Made by a program: the position numbers and the translations under genes. The notes below the pieces were generated by a model. The model was given only the letters and a program-made list of their open reading frames with translations, searched no databases and was not told where the DNA came from. Source: an uncultured Synechococcus sp. (GTDB taxonomy: Bacteria > Cyanobacteriota > Cyanobacteriia > Phormidesmidales > Phormidesmidaceae). From it: DNA of 49,651 nt. This document shows positions 1 through 8,905 of the stretch, piece after piece (the stretch's first letter is position 1; each line of letters opens with the position of its first letter). The stretch lies in assembly GCA_937911865.1 (NCBI GenBank), contig CALDSK010000081.1:1-49651 (forward strand), given 5' to 3'.

Positions 1-330
1 GAAGTAGAGCGGTACTTCTGAGGTGTCTTTCACGCTAGAGAGCAAAATCACCTTTTCTGTTTTGATCTGTTTAGCGATTTCTACCGCGACGATGCCGCCA
101 AAAGAAAGCCCAACAACAATTGGTTGCTCGTCTTCTATCTGCGCTGATAGCCTCTTGGCATAGGCTTCAATTGGTTCACCTCTATCTGGATCAATCCACT
201 GAATATGTACAGGCCGAAACCCTTCACAGCGCAGCCACTGAAAAATTCTCTCATCTGCACCCAGGCCGCTGATAAAGTAAATCGGTTTAAGCGCGACTAT
301 ATCGGATGTTTCGTCCACTGAGCCGTTCAT
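1..330 (-). CDS. alpha/beta hydrolase, N-terminal part (cut by window start)
   Basis: I read 110 codons without a stop from an ATG at 330 down to base 1, so the C-terminus lies outside the window. The N-terminus has an IYFISGLGADERIF segment, like the strand and oxyanion-loop region of alpha/beta hydrolases. Further on, VVGLSFGG is a nucleophile-elbow motif (G-x-S-x-G) with the presumed catalytic serine. The acid and histidine of the triad would be in the missing part. The substrate cannot be inferred. The gene is divergent from the histidine phosphatase at 529, with about 200 bp between them. Confidence 0.75.
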   Translation of the reverse strand, partial: MNGSVDETSDIVALKPIYFISGLGADERIFQWLRCEGFRPVHIQWIDPDRGEPIEAYAKRLSAQIEDEQPIVVGLSFGGIVAVEIAKQIKTEKVILLSSVKDTSEVPLYF

Positions 331-528
331 AAGCTGTCATGTTCGCGTAGATAGGCGTATTTTAATCTTGATTGAGATAGTTGGGTTATGCCTATTTGCT
401 GATGTTGTGTGTTGATGTGATCCTCTATACGGTTTCTTTCTGCGGTGTTTCACACTATTGAAAACAACAGGCTGATGCGTGTAATGACCCCCTAGACTAA
501 AAATGGCCTTACTAACCCACTATTGATT
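331..528. other. divergent intergenic region, no recognised signal
   Basis: This 198 bp AT-rich gap separates the divergent hydrolase and phosphatase genes, so it should hold both promoters. I could not pick a convincing -35/-10 pair or a named operator by eye. Confidence 0.4.
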
Positions 529-1167
529 ATGAGTCTGAAGCTTTATCTTTTGCGCCATGGCGAAACAACGTTTAGCATGAGCCGAGGGTTTTGTGGCGTT
601 CTAGATGTTGATTTGACTGATTCTGGCTATGCGATGGCTCAGGCGTTTGCTGATGAATATAAGGCGCTCACCTGGGAGGCGGTGTACTGTAGCCCGATGA
701 AGCGCACCCAGGCGACGGCAACACCGATTGCTAAGGCAACGGGAATGGAGTTGATTATTCGTGATGGGCTTAAAGAAGCTGACTACGGTCAGTGGGAGGG
801 TAAAAGCAAGGACGAGGTTCGGCGCGAGTTTGAGGCCGATAACTATCATTGGATGACAGAACCTGCTTGGAATCCGCCAACGGGCGGCGAAACGGCGGTG
901 GAAGTGCGCAATCGGGCGATGGCGGTGATTGCTGAGATAGAAGAGAAGTATACCGCGGGCAATGTGCTGATAGTGTCGCACCGGACGACGCTGCGGATTG
1001 TGCTGTGCAGCTTACTAGGGATTGACTTAGGTCGGTATCGTGATCGCCTCGATTACCCGGCGGCTTCTCTCAGTGTGGTGAAGTTTGGTAAGTATGGTCC
1101 TTTGTTGGAGCGAATGGGCGATCGCGCCTACATGCCACCAGAACTTAGAGAGCGAGAAGACATATGA
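529..1167 (+). CDS. histidine phosphatase family protein (phosphoglycerate mutase-like)
   Basis: The protein has 212 residues from the ATG at 529; a TTG two codons upstream is a weaker start. It opens with the RHG signature (LLRHGET) holding the catalytic phospho-histidine. It has the expected mid-protein EADYGQWEGKS and GGETAVEVRNR segments and a second catalytic histidine in VSHRTTLRI, all typical of the single-domain histidine phosphatase (GpmB/CobC) branch. The substrate is not defined by sequence. Its stop overlaps the acetate kinase start as ATGA at 1164-1167, which implies translational coupling. I infer a role in the same branch of central carbon metabolism. Related phosphatases sit beside ackA or phosphoketolase genes in other cyanobacteria, from memory and unchecked. 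Confidence 0.85.
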   Translation: MSLKLYLLRHGETTFSMSRGFCGVLDVDLTDSGYAMAQAFADEYKALTWEAVYCSPMKRTQATATPIAKATGMELIIRDGLKEADYGQWEGKSKDEVRREFEADNYHWMTEPAWNPPTGGETAVEVRNRAMAVIAEIEEKYTAGNVLIVSHRTTLRIVLCSLLGIDLGRYRDRLDYPAASLSVVKFGKYGPLLERMGDRAYMPPELREREDI

Positions 1168-2396
1168 ATGTACTGGTGCTCAATGCGGGCTCTAGCAGCC
1201 AGAAGTGTAGTTTGTATCGCTTCTCAGACGAAGGTCCGCCAGCAGAGCCGTTAGACCCTGTTTGGGAAGGGGCTATTGACTTTGGCCACAGTGAAGGCCA
1301 AGCAGAGATAACGGTTGAAACGGCGTCGGGCGAGAGCTTGAGAGAGACTTTGTCGGAGTGCGATCGCACCGCTATTAGAAAGCTCGCTGTTGAAAGACTT
1401 TTAGAGACGCTGTGGAAAGGCCCTGCGCAAGTCATTGATAGCAAGTCAGCTATCAATGCGGTTGGTCACCGTGTTGTTCATGGAGGCAGTCAGTATCGCG
1501 AGGCGGTTCTGATTGATGAGCGCGTAAAAGCCGCCATCCGCGAGCTGACGCCTTTAGCGCCTGCACACAACCCTGTGAATCTAGCTGGAATTGAAATAGC
1601 GCAAGCCTTGCTAAAGGATGGTTGCCCGCAGTTTGCCGTCTTTGACACCGCTTTTCACCGTACGCTACCCAACGCGGCAGCGCTTTATCCTGTGCCTCAA
1701 AGCTGGATAGAAAAAGGTATTCGGCGCTATGGCTTTCACGGTATTAGCCATCAGTACTGTGCTAATCGCGCTGCTGATTTGCTAAATGAATCTGTTGAAA
1801 ACTTGCGTTTAGTGATCTGTCATTTAGGCAATGGCTGTTCTCTCTCTGCTGTGAAAAATGGCCAAAGTATCGATACGACGATGGGGTTTACGCCCCTAGA
1901 CGGTTTGATGATGGGTACGCGCTCTGGAAGTGTTGATCCAGGTATCTTGATCTATCTGATGAGAGAACATGGATATGATCATGAACAGCTTAATCAGCAG
2001 TTGAACAAAGCGTCAGGGCTCAAAGGTGTTTCCGGTCTATCTGGCGATATGCGAGAGATTGTCTCTGCCATGCAGGCGGGAAATGCTCAAGCGAAGCAGG
2101 CTTTTGATGTGTATATTCATCGCTTGCGTTCGGGGATTGCTGCGATGACGGCTAGCTTGGGTGGCCTTGACGGGTTGGTGTTTACCGCGGGTGTGGGTGA
2201 GCATGCCACGGTAGTGAGAGCAGAAGCCTGTGAGCGGTTAGGATTTTTGGGGTTAGACGTGTCAGAGCGCAAGAATATGGAGAGAGGAGGCGATCGCGCT
2301 ATCTCTTCAGCGCAATCTAAAGTGCCTATTTGGGTTATCCACACCCGAGAAGACTGGCAGATAGCTACTCAGTGTTGGCAGTTTGTAAAAGACTGA
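1164..2396 (+). CDS. ackA: acetate kinase
   Basis: A 410-residue cytosolic enzyme interconverting acetyl phosphate + ADP with acetate + ATP. The length fits the family (about 400). Visible signatures are the N-terminal phosphate-binding NAGSSSQK, VVHGG, the GFHGISHQY acetokinase signature, LGNGCS, and the C-terminal FTAGVGEH nucleotide-binding motif. The start overlaps the upstream phosphatase stop (ATGA), so the two are probably translated as a coupled pair. No phosphotransacetylase or phosphoketolase lies in this window. The gene converges with the TPR-like gene at 2402, leaving only 5 bp and no room for a conventional terminator. Confidence 0.97.
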   Translation: MNVLVLNAGSSSQKCSLYRFSDEGPPAEPLDPVWEGAIDFGHSEGQAEITVETASGESLRETLSECDRTAIRKLAVERLLETLWKGPAQVIDSKSAINAVGHRVVHGGSQYREAVLIDERVKAAIRELTPLAPAHNPVNLAGIEIAQALLKDGCPQFAVFDTAFHRTLPNAAALYPVPQSWIEKGIRRYGFHGISHQYCANRAADLLNESVENLRLVICHLGNGCSLSAVKNGQSIDTTMGFTPLDGLMMGTRSGSVDPGILIYLMREHGYDHEQLNQQLNKASGLKGVSGLSGDMREIVSAMQAGNAQAKQAFDVYIHRLRSGIAAMTASLGGLDGLVFTAGVGEHATVVRAEACERLGFLGLDVSERKNMERGGDRAISSAQSKVPIWVIHTREDWQIATQCWQFVKD

Positions 2397-2401
2397 TCAG
2401 A

Positions 2402-3478
2402 TCAGCTTAGTTCTGGACTTTTGTAGTAGCAAAGGCTGCTGTAGAGATGAAAGGCCAGATCCCAGTCACTGGGCGCTCGGCGGTCAATATCTAGGCTGGG
2501 TGCGATGGCCGGCAGCAGGTTGATGAATTCTAGGGCGCCTTTGCCGAATCGGGCGAAGTCGTTGCTTTGAAGGCCGCTGGTTGCCTGGTTAATGTTGGCT
2601 AAGAGATGATTCCAGCGGATGCGACTGTTGATTTCGTTGACAGCGCCGAGAGAAACGCCCTTTTGATATTGATAGAGGCGATCGCACAGTCGAACAACAA
2701 TCTCTCTGCCTGGAAGATGCAAGTCAACAACCTGCGCGTAGTCCTGTACTTTCTCTTTGTGAACAGTTCTACCGCGTGCGCCCAAATCAATCACCTGTTC
2801 AAAAATAGGCAGCTGACCGCGTACCTGCTGGGTCACTTCTGTCCAGTCAAAAGAGATTTTTCCTAGCTGCCTCTCTGCGTTGCGACAGATGATAGTCGGC
2901 TGTGGTGATAGCGTCTCAAAATACAAAATTTGAAAAGTTTGTAAGGTTTGGATGCTGTTGACTTTGACGCAGAAGGCTGGAACCTTTTCGGCAGTCAGTT
3001 GTTCTTTAAAGTAGCTGAGTTCGCCCCACTGGCCGACGCGGTAGATCCGAAAGCCGTCATTGGGCACTTTCATGCGCGCCGTGTAGACGTCCAGGTTGAA
3101 GACTTCAGCAAAATGATGGATGGCGTTGTCTCGGTTTTGAGTAGTGGGCGCTGCGATCGCTAAAATAGCGCCTTCATCAGCACCCTTGATCGCCCTTGCT
3201 TCTGCTAACGCTGCCTGCTGCTGTTCTTTTTGCTGCTGGCGAATTCGCTCAATGCCCGCTCTCGCCTGGCTAATAATTTTGCGGTTCGTACATTGCTGTA
3301 ACAGCAGGCAGTAGTTCTTCTCTGCCGCAGCTAGTCGATTGGTTTGCTCCTGTAGCTGCGCGGCGTAAAACCTCAACAAAGGATTCTCTGCGTCGTCGCT
3401 GTGTTGCCATTGTTTTAGTAGCTTGCTTACCTGCTGATAGTCGCTGATTGCCAGCGCAGCTTTGACTTGTGTTTCCAT
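2402..3478 (-). CDS. conserved hypothetical protein with TPR-like N-terminus
   Basis: I do not recognise a named family. From the ATG at 3478 (METQVKAAL) the protein has 358 residues; an upstream in-frame ATG at 3520 adds 14 residues that look non-coding. Residues 1-90 are helical and TPR-like, with AxxxxDYxxxxxLL-type spacing. They are followed by a Gln/Ala-rich coiled segment (RQQQKEQQQAALAEARAIKG) and then a mixed alpha/beta region with FRIYRVGQWGELSYF. There is no signal peptide and no membrane helix, so it is probably cytosolic. It is divergent from catalase. Confidence 0.75.
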   Translation of the reverse strand: METQVKAALAISDYQQVSKLLKQWQHSDDAENPLLRFYAAQLQEQTNRLAAAEKNYCLLLQQCTNRKIISQARAGIERIRQQQKEQQQAALAEARAIKGADEGAILAIAAPTTQNRDNAIHHFAEVFNLDVYTARMKVPNDGFRIYRVGQWGELSYFKEQLTAEKVPAFCVKVNSIQTLQTFQILYFETLSPQPTIICRNAERQLGKISFDWTEVTQQVRGQLPIFEQVIDLGARGRTVHKEKVQDYAQVVDLHLPGREIVVRLCDRLYQYQKGVSLGAVNEINSRIRWNHLLANINQATSGLQSNDFARFGKGALEFINLLPAIAPSLDIDRRAPSDWDLAFHLYSSLCYYKSPELS

Positions 3479-3549
3479 GACCTTGTTTGGAAAATCTGTT
3501 CGGCAAAAAGGTTTGGCCAAAAGCCGTTAGCTTAGGATGCCCGTTTGAA

Positions 3550-3573
3550 GCCTGTCGGAAGAAACCGGCAGGC
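3550..3573. other. 9-bp hairpin in the catalase upstream region
   Basis: GCCTGTCGG and CCGGCAGGC pair (one G-U) around an AAGAAA loop. No T-tract follows on either strand, so it does not look like an intrinsic terminator. It lies between the divergent TPR-like and catalase genes and could be a regulatory dyad or a 5' leader hairpin of the catalase transcript. Confidence 0.35.
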
Positions 3574-3659
3574 GAGTAAAGCTCAATACTTTCGGTGGAG
3601 GTAGTGATTTTTTTGCCCTCCTATAGTGCTTGAACGGTCAATTTCTTGAGAGGCAAAAG

Positions 3660-5150
3660 ATGTCCGGTAATCAGTCTGGTGATAATACGCTAACGAATGC
3701 GGCAGGTATTCCTATCGCGAATAATGAAGTCTCTAAAACAGCGGGTAAGTACGGCCCACTGCTCATGGAAGACTACGACCTGCTAGAGAAAATGGCTCAC
3801 TTTAACCGCGAGCGCATTCCTGAGAGAGTCGTTCATGCTGTTGGTGCAGGTGCTTACGGTACCTTTACGGTCACTGACGATATTACCCCCCTAACGAAGG
3901 CGAAACTGTTCTCTGAAGTCGGTAAAGAGACGGAGATATTTGCTCGCTTTTCGACGGTAGCTAAGTCAAAAGGTGGCTCTGATATTTACCGAGATCTGCG
4001 TGGCTTTTCGGTGAAGTTCTACACCGAAGACGGCAACTGGGACATGGTGGGCAATGGGACGCCGATCTTTTTTATGCGCGACCCCATGAAGTTTATGGAC
4101 TTTATTCGCTCACAGAAAGAGCATCCGCAAGCCAACTGGCGACAGGATGAAATGTGGTGGGATTTTTGGTCTCAGGTGCCTGAAAGTTTGCATCAGGTGG
4201 TTTGGCTGATGGGCGATCGCGGTGCGCCAATGGGTTGGCGTCACATCAACGGCTATGGTAGCCATACGTTCAGCTTCATCAACGACCAAGACGAGCGCAT
4301 CTGGGTGAAGTTTCACTTCAAGACAGACCAGGGTATCAAGAACTTTAATAGCGACGAAGAATGGAAAAAGCTACAAGGTATTGAACCTCGCTGGGCAACG
4401 AAAGATCTGTTCAATGCCATTGACCAGGGCAACTATCCGTCTTGGACAATGTACATTCAAACGATGACCGATGAGCAAGCCGCGAACTTTCAGTGGAATC
4501 CGTTTGACGTGACAAAGATTTGGCCGCATGGTGACTATCCACTCCAAAAAGTGGGCCGGTTTGAGCTGAATCGCAATCCTGAAAACTTCTTTGCAGAAGT
4601 TGAACAGGCTGCATTCTCTCCTGGCAATATGCCGCCTGGTATCGCGGCTTCACCCGACCGGATGCTGCAAGCGCGCATTATGTCTTATGCTGACGCGCAC
4701 CGCGCCCGGCTAGGTGTGAACTACGACACGATTCCGGTCAATAAGCCTCACGCGACAGAAGCTAATACGCCCTATCGCGATGGCCAAATGCGCGTGGATG
4801 GCAACAACGGCAGCCGTCAGAACTACCATCCTACTGAGTACAAGTATCCGCAGGCAGATAAACGAGCTGCGACGCCTCCTTACAAGGTTGAAGGCATGGC
4901 CGATCGCCAGGATCTTGATGAGCAAGATTATGCCGATCAGGCTCGCATGCTTTACACCGTTTTGAGTGATGATGAGAAAGACCGGCTGGTTCACAATATT
5001 GGTGGCAGTTTGGGCAAGTGCAGAGACTCTATTCAGAAGCGACAGATCGCGCTTTTCCGTGAAGTTGATGAGACGTTTGCCGATCGCGTAGAAATCGCTG
5101 TGAGTGACGTGAAGCCACCTAAGCCAGAGCCAAAACCTGCGGCGGTATAG
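3660..5150 (+). CDS. katA: monofunctional haem catalase
   Basis: The protein dismutates hydrogen peroxide to water and oxygen. I chose the ATG at 3660 (496 residues) because GAGAGG sits about 6 nt upstream; the in-frame TTG at 3630 has no such support. Family landmarks are the distal catalytic histidine in VVHAVGAGAYGTF (H59), the FSTVAKSKGGSD and RDPMKF segments, and the proximal haem ligand tyrosine in RIMSYADAHR (about Y343). The length matches small-subunit clade-3 catalases of about 480-500 residues, with no C-terminal flavodoxin-like domain as in large catalases. The tail is Pro/Lys-rich (KPPKPEPKPAAV). The symbol is given by family only. Confidence 0.95.
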   Translation: MSGNQSGDNTLTNAAGIPIANNEVSKTAGKYGPLLMEDYDLLEKMAHFNRERIPERVVHAVGAGAYGTFTVTDDITPLTKAKLFSEVGKETEIFARFSTVAKSKGGSDIYRDLRGFSVKFYTEDGNWDMVGNGTPIFFMRDPMKFMDFIRSQKEHPQANWRQDEMWWDFWSQVPESLHQVVWLMGDRGAPMGWRHINGYGSHTFSFINDQDERIWVKFHFKTDQGIKNFNSDEEWKKLQGIEPRWATKDLFNAIDQGNYPSWTMYIQTMTDEQAANFQWNPFDVTKIWPHGDYPLQKVGRFELNRNPENFFAEVEQAAFSPGNMPPGIAASPDRMLQARIMSYADAHRARLGVNYDTIPVNKPHATEANTPYRDGQMRVDGNNGSRQNYHPTEYKYPQADKRAATPPYKVEGMADRQDLDEQDYADQARMLYTVLSDDEKDRLVHNIGGSLGKCRDSIQKRQIALFREVDETFADRVEIAVSDVKPPKPEPKPAAV

Positions 5151-5155
5151 AGAAT

Positions 5156-6481
5156 TTAGAGTAATCTCAATTGTCTGGTCTCATCTTCTTCTGTCGTATC
5201 GGGTGGATTGAGTGCGTCTTCTGACGCGTCTTGCTCAGGGGCGACAATCTTTTTGTCGCCGTGTGGATCCTGGTTTAGCAGGCCGTGCGCGGCTTCAATG
5301 ATGTCTGGCGTGATCGCACTCAAATCTTCTCGATTATCTAAGTACGCCTGCAATGCACTCATCGGTGAGAGCGAGTTATCAACGCCTAGCTCAGGCAGTC
5401 TAGGTCGCGAGAGCTGACTGACGAACTCTGGCTGAACCGTGTAGCTGTGCGCCGCTGATAGCGCCTCGCTGACTAGGGCATTGTCAATCTCTTCTGACTG
5501 GTCGGCTCTAAGCTTGTATATCAGTCTAATCACTTTCTCTTCAATGTCTTCTGCTTCAATTGCTTTCAGCAAAGCTGTCTGTGGTTGCTCGTCGCTGGTT
5601 AAATCTACCACTAGCGTTTTGAATACACGGGCCGGTATCCTGCAAAACTCCGCGCTCGCTTGGCCTTTGCCCACATCTACCAGCAGATACCCTTTCTCTT
5701 CTTTCTCTTCGCTAAAATCTACACGCTCGATGCTTCCCGGATAGATCGCGAGCGGCGACTTACAGACTTCCTGATACCTATGCACGTGACCTAGCGCGAT
5801 ATAGTCGAAACAATCTCTTGTTAAGATCGCCATTGGCACCGTAAAGCCTTTACCCACGGCCAGAAACTTCTCTGCTCCGTACCTGGCAGTATCAGTCATC
5901 AGGTGCGCTAAAAGTACAGTTGGAATCGTTTTGTCCAGCTTACGGATTTCGCTTTCTAAAACAATGCGTAACCGGTCTAACAACAACTCTCCCACTTCTC
6001 CCATAGAGAGGCCATGCGTTTCTGGTTTGGTGAGCAAGGTAGACCGTGTCAGCCAAGGTAAGGTGACTACCTGCATAGGGCCGCTTTTGGTATCGATGCG
6101 GTGGGTGGTGAGCCTGTCTCCGACGATAAAACCTGGTACGCCAAGCGTGCGATAAATGCATAGGCTAGCGCCGCCGACCCCCTGTGCATGCTGATCGTGA
6201 TTGCCTACCAGTAGTACGGTCGGAATGTCAGCTTCGACCAGGCGGCAGAATTCTTTGGCGAAAATCTGATGAATGTAGGGCGGTGGTGTGGCATCGGGAA
6301 AGGCGTCACCGCCGAAGAGCACAAGATCCACTTGGTTTGCGATCGCACTATCAACACATCGCCTTAGCGCCAGCGCAAAGTCCTCTAGCCGAGTGTTTAG
6401 TCCTGTTTCTGGATTTATTCGGCCATGGCTAAAGCCACTACCCATGTGAATATCAGATAGATGAAGCAGCTTAATAACCAT
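5156..6481 (-). CDS. Mre11/SbcD-type metallophosphoesterase (DNA repair exonuclease)
   Basis: A 441-residue calcineurin-like phosphoesterase. The phosphodiesterase motifs are in order: HLSDIHMG (D10, H12), LFGGDAFPD (D59), LVGNHDQH (N94, H95, D96), LLAHLMTD, and ALGHVHRYQ (GHxH). These residues bind two metal ions in SbcD/Mre11 nucleases, which process DNA ends with SbcC/Rad50. The region after about residue 300 should be the capping and C-terminal domains, ending in an acidic tail. No SbcC-like ATPase is nearby. The gene converges with catalase, 5 bp apart. Confidence 0.88.
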   Translation of the reverse strand: MVIKLLHLSDIHMGSGFSHGRINPETGLNTRLEDFALALRRCVDSAIANQVDLVLFGGDAFPDATPPPYIHQIFAKEFCRLVEADIPTVLLVGNHDQHAQGVGGASLCIYRTLGVPGFIVGDRLTTHRIDTKSGPMQVVTLPWLTRSTLLTKPETHGLSMGEVGELLLDRLRIVLESEIRKLDKTIPTVLLAHLMTDTARYGAEKFLAVGKGFTVPMAILTRDCFDYIALGHVHRYQEVCKSPLAIYPGSIERVDFSEEKEEKGYLLVDVGKGQASAEFCRIPARVFKTLVVDLTSDEQPQTALLKAIEAEDIEEKVIRLIYKLRADQSEEIDNALVSEALSAAHSYTVQPEFVSQLSRPRLPELGVDNSLSPMSALQAYLDNREDLSAITPDIIEAAHGLLNQDPHGDKKIVAPEQDASEDALNPPDTTEEDETRQLRLL

Positions 6482-6628
6482 AGATAGGAAAGCAGAGAAA
6501 CGATTGAAATTCTAGCGATGAGAGTTTTATTCAGGGCACTTTTCTTGCACCTAACTTAACAACTTCTTCATGAGAACGGTCTTGTATCTATAGACAAAGA
6601 TGGAGGCTGTGCGCTTCGCACTCCTGTT

Positions 6629-6650
6629 ATGTTTCAACTAATAGAAACAT
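6629..6650. promoter_or_regulatory. inverted repeat upstream of the GAF sensor kinase
   Basis: ATGTTTC and GAAACAT form a perfect 7-bp dyad around an 8-nt spacer, about 40 bp upstream of the kinase start; a further partial copy (AGAAACA) follows. It could be an operator or a leader hairpin. I cannot assign a regulator. A GGAGG ribosome-binding site lies at about 6675-6679. Confidence 0.25.
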
Positions 6651-6689
6651 TTAGAAACACTTGTTCATAAAGAGGAGGCGGTAGCGACG

Positions 6690-8453
6690 ATGTCTGTGTC
6701 TGACGATAGTTTGTTTCAGTTACATGACTATATCCAAGACAAAGATCGTCTCTGTGCCGTGCGAAATTACTGCGCCTTGAGTGAGCTATCCGAGGGTGCC
6801 TTAGATGAGCTAACGCGGCTAGCTGCTTCTTTGTTTCAAGTTCCCATGTCAATGGTGACGCTAGTAGACAATAAGTGTCAGCGTTTTGTCTCTCGTTTTG
6901 GCTCAGAAGTTACAGAAGCCCCTTTGAATAAAGGTTTTTGTCCTCTTACCGTTGCCGGGGGCAAGCTTTTGGCCATTCCAAATACAAAGGCAGATGAGCG
7001 GCATGCCAATAATCCGGCGGTGAAAGAGCATGGCGTTCAGTTCTATGTGGGTGTGCCGTTGAGGATACCGCACAGCCACATCGTTGGGGCTGTGTGTGTC
7101 GCTGATACTGTTCCGCACGAGCCTAGCGAGGCTCAATTGCGCAGCCTAGAGACCATTGCTCATCAGGTGGTCGGTCAGCTGGAGCTAAGGCGATCGACTC
7201 GCCGGGTAGAGCAAGCCACCAACGCCCTGACCCAGGTTTCTTACGGTGTGGCCTCAGCGGTTGGCGACTCCTTCTTTTCGACACTGGTACAGCACTTTAC
7301 GAATGCTTTAAGCATAGACTACGCCTACGTCGCACTGATTGACCAAGACACGCCGGGGCAGCTAGAGACGCTGGTGGCCTGCCACAAAGGGCAAATCATC
7401 GACAATTTTGCGTACGATATAGAAACCGCTCCCTGTAGGCAGGTGCTGGCTACAAAGGCCTTCTGTCACTACGAGCAAGGTCTTCAAGCGCTGTATCCAG
7501 AGGTCGCTATGCTGGCGCCGCTATGGATTGAGAGTTACGCTGCGACACCTATTCTGGGCTCTTCGGGGCAGCCCATTGGCGTACTGGTGGTAATGGACAC
7601 AAAGCCGCTAAAGGCGACTGAGCTGTTGAAGGCATTACTCAATATATATAGTGTCAGAATCGCCACCGAGTTAGAACGTATTCGCTCAGAAGAAAGAAAA
7701 ACAGAACTGCTGTTGCGTGAGTATGAGGCACGTCAGCAGGCCGAACTTGCCAACAAAATGAAGGATGATTTTTTGGCGGTGGTTTCGCATGAGCTGCGAT
7801 CGCCCCTCAATCCAATCCTTGGGTGGACTCAGCTGCTACGCCGCAGAAACGTCAGTGCTGATAGAGCTGAGAAAGCCTTAGAAACGATTGAGCGCAACGT
7901 GCTGCGCCAAGTGGAACTAATAGATGATTTGCTCGATGTTTCTCGTATCTTGACTGGCAAGCTGTCGCTAAAAACCGCACCTGTTCACTTAGACAAGGTG
8001 ATTGTGGCGGCGCTGCTATCAGTGCAAGCAAAAGTCAAGCAAAAATCAATTCAGCTGGACTATCAAAACTCTGCTGATAGGTCGTTGGTGATGGGCGATG
8101 CCGATCGCCTAGTCCAAGTGGTGGAAAATTTGCTTTCCAACGCGGTGAAATTTACGCCTGAGAACGGCACAGTAGACATTAACTTGTCTACTAAAGAAGC
8201 GCATATTTACCTTGAAATCCAAGACAGCGGTAAAGGTATCAGCCCCGACTTTTTGCCTAATGTGTTCGATCACTTCAGGCAGGAAGATTACTCGACAATT
8301 CGTCGATTCGGAGGGCTGGGCCTAGGCTTAGCGATTGTGTATCACCTGGTAGAAATGCACAAAGGCACAGTTAAAGCAAGTAGCCCTGGTGAAGGCAAGG
8401 GGGCGACTTTCGTTGTCAAGCTACCGCTTCTAAAGGAAAAGAGCTTCAGGTAG
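6690..8453 (+). CDS. GAF-GAF sensor histidine kinase
   Basis: The protein has 587 residues and no membrane helix or signal peptide, so it is a soluble kinase. Residues about 25-165 form a first GAF domain of the type with VPMSMVTLVD and FCPLTVAGGKLLAIPN. About 180-330 form a second GAF domain. A short coiled linker leads to HisKA with MKDDFLAVVSHELRSPLNP (phospho-accepting H367). The ATPase domain has NLLSNAVKFTPENG, DSGKGISPDF and GGLGLGLAI, so the N, G1 and G2 boxes are intact. No receiver domain is attached. The next gene (8906) has a closely similar kinase core plus a receiver. I see no CxxH-like chromophore motif that would make the GAF domains clearly photosensory. Confidence 0.9.
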   Translation: MSVSDDSLFQLHDYIQDKDRLCAVRNYCALSELSEGALDELTRLAASLFQVPMSMVTLVDNKCQRFVSRFGSEVTEAPLNKGFCPLTVAGGKLLAIPNTKADERHANNPAVKEHGVQFYVGVPLRIPHSHIVGAVCVADTVPHEPSEAQLRSLETIAHQVVGQLELRRSTRRVEQATNALTQVSYGVASAVGDSFFSTLVQHFTNALSIDYAYVALIDQDTPGQLETLVACHKGQIIDNFAYDIETAPCRQVLATKAFCHYEQGLQALYPEVAMLAPLWIESYAATPILGSSGQPIGVLVVMDTKPLKATELLKALLNIYSVRIATELERIRSEERKTELLLREYEARQQAELANKMKDDFLAVVSHELRSPLNPILGWTQLLRRRNVSADRAEKALETIERNVLRQVELIDDLLDVSRILTGKLSLKTAPVHLDKVIVAALLSVQAKVKQKSIQLDYQNSADRSLVMGDADRLVQVVENLLSNAVKFTPENGTVDINLSTKEAHIYLEIQDSGKGISPDFLPNVFDHFRQEDYSTIRRFGGLGLGLAIVYHLVEMHKGTVKASSPGEGKGATFVVKLPLLKEKSFR

Positions 8454-8905
8454 CCCCTTGAAAGTTAGAAATAGATATTTATCTTAAAGAATGCATGTTG
8501 TGTGCGTAGTTCTATGCATATAAGTTGCATGCATATAAGTTGCATGCATATAAGTTGCAGGCTGGTTGATAACGGCGATGGACCTTGCGACTACTGTGCA
8601 CCCGCTGCTGACGAAAATGCCTGCCACAAGAGGCGATCATGATAGAAATCGGCGGGCAGAGAACCGTACCAAACGATTGCGGTTATCCAAAACACTCAGC
8701 CGTTTGATCGTGTTAACATTTGTATACAAAATTCAGATTCTTAACGAAAGTGAATAGCTGTGCGGCTAAATCCTTATGCCCACAAGGACCTTTCTTGAGA
8801 TCTCGTTTCTGTAAATTTCCTCTGGAATGTCGACGTAAAATTCTCGGCCTTCTAGAGCAAGTGAGCCAACACTGTGTAGCGAACAAGGGAATTTAGAGAG
8901 GCTTG
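8454..8905. other. intergenic region between the two kinase genes
   Basis: A 452 bp gap with a three-copy 15-nt tandem repeat (separate entry). A 63-codon open frame at 8566-8757 has no recognisable domain and an unusual Arg-rich composition; I do not call it a gene. The ribosome-binding site AGAGAGG of the downstream kinase is at the right-hand end. Confidence 0.5.
8514..8558. repeat. three perfect tandem copies of a 15-nt unit
   Basis: The unit ATGCATATAAGTTGC repeats at 8514-8528, 8529-8543 and 8544-8558 without a mismatch. Each unit begins with the palindrome ATGCAT. It lies about 60 bp after the first kinase stop. Confidence 0.95.

Noticed and set aside
8514..8558. CRISPR-like array
   Set aside because: The copies are directly abutting 15-nt units without spacers, so this is a simple tandem repeat.
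8566..8757. 63-codon open frame between the kinase genes
   Set aside because: It has no recognisable domain, a basic composition and no clear ribosome-binding site; it is likely a chance frame.
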